Shown here: piece after piece, positions 57,800-64,000 of the stretch
Layout of the letters: every line of letters starts with the position of its first letter
Numbering within the stretch: the stretch's first letter is position 1
Assembly: GCF_963675165.1 (NCBI RefSeq)
Contig: NC_087377.1
Location: 15,930,198 to 15,994,197, forward strand
Length of the DNA stretch: 64,000 nucleotides
Source: Halichondria panicea
Lineage: Eukaryota; Porifera; Demospongiae; Suberitida; Halichondriidae
Direction: 5' to 3'
Translations under genes and position numbers: made by a program
The notes under the pieces: model-generated
Database searches by the model: none
What the model was told of the DNA's origin: nothing
The model's input: the letters and a program-made list of their open reading frames with translations, nothing else

Positions 57800-58762
57800 C
57801 CATTAGCTGGCATTGAGAAGAACCTTCATCAAGAACAAGGTACGTGTGTATAATGTGTAGTTATGCAGTGCAATGAGTTGACTGTGTACTATTGAATGTA
57901 CAGTACAAAGAATGGGAACCTAGCATGCTTACTAGTCTGTATATATGTACATGCACTTGTATACAAGGTATGCTTCAATGTATGCAGTTTAGGTGTGTAC
58001 AGGGAAACGTGTGTCAATTGAGAACACTAGCTCACAATATTTGTACATGACATTGTACAGTACGTGTACCAGACCCTTCATCACACTACCAGTTTGAATG
58101 TGTCCATGTGTTGTTTAAGGACACTGCCGAGGGTAGCACTTCAGTGCTCTAGTTCTAATTGTAGATTGACTGATCGATTTGTCTTCTGTACTATTGTTTG
58201 ACTTTTCCGCTCCTCATCTTTTCCGGCCCCCAGTTATGCGGCCATTTTTCAGCCCGGCCAAGTGTTGAGGAGACAAGAAGAGGCACTGAGAATGGAGGTA
58301 GAGGTACAGAGTACATTAGCTGGAAAATGCATTTGTGTCATACTTTGTAGAGTCCCTTAAAGTCATTCAAGGTCAGCTATAGTGTGTCCTATTTGAGGTG
58401 TGCAATGTACAATCATGTACGACCCCCCCCCACACACACACACACACACACCTTTAGGCGTACTATGCTGCTAAGAAGGCCACTCAGTGTGACTATGACC
58501 GTGTGACTCTTTAACCCCTCAGTTCCATTAGGATAACTGGGGGCCGGAAAAGATAAGCCTACTATGCTGCTAAGAAAGAGAGGGGCCTCACGTAAACTGG
58601 CCACTCAGTGTGACTATGATCATGTGACTCTTTAACCCCTCAGTTCCCGAGCCCCACCCCTCACTGTCTGACTCGGAAGAGGAGATAGACTTTGTATTCT
58701 GGGAGAAGGCGTCCACCCTACCCTCGGACAAGACCCCAACCAAGGACCTGAACTTGTTATGA
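57800..58762 (+). CDS. X copy beside U4, 3' part
   Basis: Same exon pieces as X1 and U2-X, with doubled YYAAKK exon (near 58460 and 58560) and an open last exon (SDSEEEIDFVFWEKAS) ending DLNLL stop. Function unknown. Confidence 0.4.
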
Positions 58763-58887
58763 GACTGTTAAATATTATTTTGTCTGTTTTTGTACTATTT
58801 TCTGGCAATGTAATTATGTATGTACCACTTCATGTCATCATAATAACTTTATATGCGATAAAATTCTGTTGCAACTTAATTTTCTCT

Positions 58888-59015
58888 TACCTGCTTATAA
58901 CGTGCACATATTTAAGGCGTGGCTTCCGGTAAGCAGTCATTCCGCGAACATTGTGCAACAAAAAGAGGCCTATCCACAAAATATAAATGCTTTAAAAATT
59001 TCGCGCTATACGGTA
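58888..59015. repeat. Partial MITE (TACCGTATAGCG family)
   Basis: The same half-element as beside K2, K3 and K4, at the same distance from the Kelch stop. Confidence 0.7.
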
Positions 59016-59126
59016 ATTAGCACTTATAGAGAAGAAATCAACAGAAATAAACAAAATATGCGAACTTAATTAGAAAACTTTTTTCAAAAAGATTGTTAAC
59101 AATGCACAACATATTACAATAACTAA

Positions 59127-61537
59127 TTAATCGCTTATACAAAAGAAATCAACTGTTTGAACATGATTACCAAATAGTTTTGTCTGTCCTCCGGCTACAA
59201 TGACCTCTCCACTAGGAAGTACTGAGCATGTGCAGCGATATCGTACAGTAGGCAGGTCTCCCACTTTCACCCACCTCCTGGTGTCAGGCTGGTAGAGGTG
59301 GATCGATGAACTTGGGTTGCCTCTGTCGTCCCGTCCACCAACGGCTAATAGTGACCTCCCAATACTGAGAGGAGCTGACCACACGAGTGGTACTTCCTGT
59401 AAGGTCTGCCAGAGAGTGGGTGTGTCCAGGTTCAAATGGGCCTTTGCAACGAGTTCAGTGAGGTCGACGTGGTACACTGTCTTGGTTTCACTCATAGTGT
59501 GATCGAACCCTCCCATTAGGTAGAGGGTGTTTCCTATGAGAGTCGATTTCAGTTCTGATCGTTGGTTAGGTAGTGACTGAGCAATGTACCATCTTCTTGA
59601 TGCCACGTCCAACACCTCCACAGAGGAGATACGTTCTTTATCATCACGCCCACCAGCTACAATGATGTGGTTGTTGAAGGAGACAGCTGTTGAGGAATGA
59701 CGAGCAATGTTCATTGGTGGGTACGGGTGAGTCCATTCCCCTGCTTCAAACACTGCAAGCTGATTGGTGCGTTTGTTGTTTCTTGGATCAATTCCTCCCA
59801 CCAGCACTAGTCGATTAGCGAGTGATGTCATAGCGAACCACTTGGCAGTGTACTCTGGTAGTTTGGTCCATTGATCTTGCTCGAGCTTCATCACTGTACA
59901 CGTGTCACAATCATTGTCTGCATAGCCTCCACCAACATACACCGTGTCACCGATAACAACACTCTGTACCGAGCCACCTATCTTGATTGGCATGTCTTTT
60001 CCTCTTCTCCATTTCAGAGTGAGTGGAGGTCTCAACTCTCTGTGAGGGGGACCCTAAATAATGAATGAGTGTAATTAGGATAGTGTCTACTAACAAGCGA
60101 GTGTTACTTGTAGCAATAATTGCATGCACACTAAATCACTTTCTCTAATTAGCTTAAGAGGCCACGCCCACCAGTCTAATAGAATGTACAGTACGATTAT
60201 AAGAGATCAAAGCTTCTACTATAGCTCTGCAATAATATAATGGTGCATTTTGTCTCACCTGTCTCTGCTGTTGAATTATGGCGTCTCTCCTGACCAGCTC
60301 AGCATCTTTGTGCTCCCTGTGAGCCTGTACAGGGGAACGTTGGTGGAAATCTAAAACACAGACGTGAATATCATTGTAGAAATTCTACAACAGAACGAGA
60401 CAATCTTCACTAAAGGAAGTACATAATTATAGGCACACTCAAACGGATGTGTAGTTACGGCTTAACACATGAGACAGCATCCATGCATGTTAAGGTACAA
60501 TACTATTGTTGCTGTGGGAATCTCATTATCACACTACATGTACGCACCATCTTGACTGGTTGAGTGTCCTTTGACTCCTTCTTTGTTGCCTCCACTGGGT
60601 CCGAGCTTGTTGTCAGGTCAACGTCTAAAAAGTAAAAGAAAATCGATACCAACATAAAATGATTTTTCTGTTAGAGTTATAGGGTTAGCAATTGTAAAAC
60701 ACATTCTTATAATTGACTCACAGATGTCCCTGGCAGATGGTCTCCTCCTCATGTCTTCTTGCAAGCAACTGTCGATAAGCTTCCTCAACCTGTGTGTGTG
60801 AGGTATCTGGGCAACATGGAATGATCGATCCTTGGCTGATTTAATGGTCTCTAGCTTGCAAACAATCTGAGTCACAGTCACCCCATAGGAAAACACATCC
60901 AGGCTGCTATCGTATTTCTCCTCTTCCAATCGAATAGCCTCGAGAGGTAGATACCCCATACGGTGACCAATGGCTGTGAGGGTGTGGCTAAGCTTGGAGG
61001 AATCATATAGCCGTGACATGCCAAAGTCGGATATCTTTGCAACAGGCACTGGTCGTGTAAGTTTCAGTAAGACGTTATCACCACAGAGGTCACGGTGGAT
61101 AATCTGCTTGCTGTGAATGTAGGCCAGACCACAAGCCATGTCTTTGGAGAGGCTAATTTCACATTCGCTAGTGAGGGACTCTTCATCAAGGCCGGAGAAA
61201 TAGGATCTCAGATTGCAATCCATCAGCTCAACAACGAGGATTGTACTCCCTGATTTGGGGTGCTTAGCTGTCGACAAATACAGAACAACGTTTGGGTGCT
61301 GGAGTGACTGGAGAAACTCACACTCACGATCAAATGCTTTGCTAGCTTCTTCACTTTTGCCGGTTGGGAAACCTGTCTGCATTTCTACAGCCTCGTAAAT
61401 TAGAAGTTTGACTGCACAAATGTCACCCCTGTAGCTGCCTTTGAAGACTACTCCAAATGCACCTTTACCGAGAGATTCGTCTAGGAAAACAGTCAAATCG
61501 TCGTTGATCAGCTGGCGATTTTGATAAACTGTAGATT

Positions 61538-61601
<64 letters not shown>

Positions 61602-62003
61602 GGGGGTCCAGGGGGTGAATAATAGCAGCTGACATCATGTATGAGATATGCATTCCTGTGCTGAACTATAGTGCTTACCCTCTGACTTCACATCAGTAGG
61701 ATTGCTTGCATCAGTAGACTGTAGATGATCTTTCTCGATGGTCCTGGCTATGTCACTGTGGCCCACAATAGGACTTGACAAAGCTTTGACAACATCTTCC
61801 CAGCTTCTCTTACCACCTTTCAGCCATTCTTTCAAACCCTCACGATAGCATTCCTTTGGATCGTCTCGCCATTTTGTACCAATGCTGTCGATGGTATCAG
61901 AGGATACCTCAAGAACTAGCAAGAAGTTTCGCCACTCGATTCGAGCATCAAACGTAGCTATGTATAGTTTTCCTAGATCTGCTATTGTGAGATAGTCAGA
62001 CAT
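59127..62003 (-). CDS. K7: death domain - IRAK-like kinase - coiled coil - Kelch protein
   Basis: Exons: 62003-61679 (death domain), 61528-60722 (kinase), 60624-60548 (linker), 60324-60259 (coiled coil) and 60053-59127 (Kelch), phases 1, 1, 0, 0, 733 aa. Death domain: ARIEWRNFLLVLEVSS..., WEDVVKALSSPIVGH. Kinase: LGKGAFGVVFKGSY, ICAVKLL, IIHRDLCGDN and ISDFGMSRL, with distinct C-lobe residues (SYGVTVTQIVCKLET). The coiled coil lacks the EQIG tetrapeptide (AHREHKDAEL). The Kelch exon acceptor is TTTAG where relatives have TTCAG. Variable-site residues: KW before FAM, HS before STA, W in LVWSAP, R before CTC. It shares an E-box promoter with U5 and lies tail-to-tail with the X copy of U4. Confidence 0.85.
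61541..61600. repeat. (GT)n in the death-domain/kinase intron of K7
   Basis: About 29 GT units, the longest of the four type II genes. Confidence 0.9.
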
Positions 62004-62244
62004 CTTCTCTGTAGAGAGTGGAATAAGATAATGAATGTATAATATAAATTATATATTATGTCAGAATTAGCGTGTGCAAATTATATCATGCCATCTAAAT
62101 CATGTACATGCAGTAAACAGTGCTGTCTGCACTCACTGATAATAATCCAGAGGCTCTGTACAGTACAGTATCTTCACAGCATGATACAGAAAAACAGCAA
62201 CTAACAATTAAGATACGCCCTCTTTCTCTGCAGAATAAACAATA

Positions 62245-62290
62245 ATCTGTCACGTGCAATAACACATACATTGCTAAACCACGTGGTGCT
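62245..62290. promoter_or_regulatory. K7/U5 divergent promoter: two intact E-boxes
   Basis: CACGTG at 62251-62256 and 62280-62285 between starts at 62003 (minus) and 62385 (plus). The spacing is six bases longer than in K6/U4 because of a small insertion. Confidence 0.55.
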
Positions 62291-62384
62291 TCCAGAGAAA
62301 CAGAAGAGAAGAAATTGTGCAGTCAGTTTTGAAGCTCTGAGCAAGTGGTCAAACTATTTGTCTGTATTGGTGGAGGCTGAAGAC

Positions 62385-64000
62385 ATGAGTCCATGGACAG
62401 GACTACTGAGGAACCTTCATCAAGAACAAGGTACATGTTAATATTAATGTGTAGTTAACTTTGGCCTTGTGCATGATACCGTACCCAGGTAACACACACA
62501 CAGTTCCAAGTAACATATAAAGCTAGCACTTAAAAACAAGGTCTCCTAGGACGTTTCGTTTTCGTTTGCTTTCGTATTACATGGTTAGAATTTGCATGAT
62601 GGTAACTACCTCCCAAATAACGAACACACACACACACACTTGTTGTTCCCGCCCACTCACACAGGAGGTCCACACGCTAACTAGCGATGATGGTTTGCCC
62701 TCTGACATGACCTCTGAGGATGGCTCCACCCTCAACGCTATAGGCCACGCCCTCATCCAGATGCAGCAAGGTGGACAGACCACCCCCTCATCTCAGTTCC
62801 TCATCACTAGGAGCACCTCATCTGGTTCAGAGTCTGGCCAAAATGGTGAGTAATGGAGGCCAAATTTATCAGTGTGACGATACATTTTTTGGGGCAAATC
62901 CAAAAGTTATAGGCCTCGATAAGTTATCCAAGTGCTTGTACTTACTAATTACATGTAGAACCATGAGTATTATTGCTAATGTTTGATATAAAATAATTAT
63001 AAAATAAGGTTTCTTGGAAGTGGTGTTGAAAAATAGTCAGTTTTTACTATGTTGTTGTGTGTGTTCAGGTCCTCTGTATGCAATGGGTCGACCTATAGCA
63101 CCCAAGATGAGCGGGATATCAACTATGGATTATCACACGGCCGACCCCATCGTTCAAATGCAGTTGTGAGTACACAGTTCATGTGATTGCCTACCTCTGC
63201 ATAACATGTATGACAGTATGTTAGGGAAAGCATCATTCTTGCTACATACAGTATTACTAGAATATTTTGCTGTTGGTGAAAAACCTTTGCGAATCAGCCA
63301 AATCGGCAACCCTTTGCGATCTAACTATTGCGTTCTGGCAAGGATCGTGTGTATTTACCCAAAATTAGGTTTTGCAATTTTATTGTTTAAAAATTCGCAT
63401 ACTTATGCTCGTAAACATTCTAGTAATACGGTAACTGTGAGGAGTGTTGTTATTATGGTGGTTGGTTTGCAGGTCTGGGGATATGGCGGCCAACAGGGAA
63501 GCTCAGAGGAAGGCTACACACAACGAAGGTGCTGCAAATTCAATACTGAAAGTTAGAGTGTACAACAGATGTACATGTACGTACGTGGTCATAATCAAAT
63601 AGAAGCATTTCCCACAAAGTACAGTTACGAAGCTTTAACATCAAATCTGCCACTTCTAAAACTAGTGTTCAAGCTGGCGCTGTGCTAATGCCTCTCGCCA
63701 TGTTTTTGCTTTCGCTCAAAAGTATTAGAGTGTTATCTATAATGAATTTTATATTAAAGATAGCTTATCTATATAAAGTCACTGAGAAAAAAAGACTTAT
63801 TTACATGCATCTATTGTTGTTATTTATTGTATTATGTGGCTTACCAGGACCTCAAGAAAGAAAAAAATTGATTCTTCCAGGATCTGTAGTTCAGTGTATA
63901 TAATATCTAAGAAGAAAAGACCTGTGTACATGCATATTGTTATCTATTATTGTTATATGGTAGTGTTTTGTGGCTAATACCAGGCCCTCAAGACAAAGAT
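62385..64000 (+). pseudogene. U5: USF-like gene copy, runs off the window
   Basis: The MSPWTG exon at 62385 has lost one G (GGACAGGACTACTG), shifting the frame. The next exon (about 62664-62845, EVHTLTSDDG...SESGQN) is the only copy with a good in-phase donor (AATG|GTGAGT). The following exon (about 63069-63166) lacks 39 bases but stays in frame. The exon 63473-63530 reads SGDMAANREAQRKATHNE with the contact histidine. The bHLH exon lies beyond the window. Confidence 0.5.

Noticed and set aside
1-64000. The whole array as an assembly artefact
   Set aside because: Cannot be excluded, but each unit has private substitutions, transposons and breakpoints, and open frames hold across about 2.2-2.4 kb of coding sequence in six genes, which collapsed or mis-joined reads would not preserve.

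Overview
The window looks like nuclear DNA of an early-branching animal, most likely a demosponge (Amphimedon-like). This is an inference. The support is short AT-rich GT-AG introns, death domains, an IRAK-like death-domain/kinase layout, animal-type bHLH-zipper and Kelch sequences, many small inverted-repeat transposons and a Ginger1-type DNA transposon. I see no bacterial operon, rRNA, tRNA or CRISPR array.

Layout. About eight tandem units fill the window. Each unit has a minus-strand gene for a protein kinase joined to a six-bladed Kelch propeller (K1 to K7), and plus-strand copies of transcription or RNA-related genes that face it head-to-head. Order: U1/X (1-3621), K1 (3826-7172), B1/X (7390-10427), Kelch fragment K1b (10759-11305), B2/X (11313-13538), K2 (13911-17242), B3/X (19000-21449), K3 (21826-25183), B4/X (25430-27264), K4 (broken, 27651-30489), U2/X (30899-34661), K5 (34993-37944), U3 with a Ginger1 insertion (38566-44550), an ankyrin/coiled-coil gene (45475-51010, minus), K6 (51322-54641), U4/X (55065-58762), K7 (59127-62003), U5 (62385 to the end).

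The kinase genes come in two types. Type I (K1, K2, K3): kinase, KD-repeat coiled coil, short coiled-coil exon, Kelch. Type II (K4, K5, K7): death domain, a different kinase, linker, the same short coiled-coil exon, Kelch. K6 is type II, but its Kelch exon is replaced by exons carrying two more death domains. I could assemble complete reading frames, with every splice phase matching, for K1, K2, K3, K5, K6 and K7.

Main point. The Kelch exons are almost identical except at one or two residues per blade, always at the same place just before the inner strand. There, whole codons are replaced. This is the pattern expected of a diversifying ligand-recognition surface. With death-domain and kinase signalling modules attached, the array reads as a candidate sensor (possibly innate-immune or self-recognition) family.

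The divergent promoters between kinase genes and their plus-strand partners carry CACGTG E-boxes, the site of USF-type bHLH-zipper factors, and the U genes encode parts of a USF-like factor. Most U and B copies are damaged in complementary ways, so the array is turning over by duplication, deletion and transposon insertion. Exon ends were set by eye from splice consensus and phase and have not been checked against transcripts.
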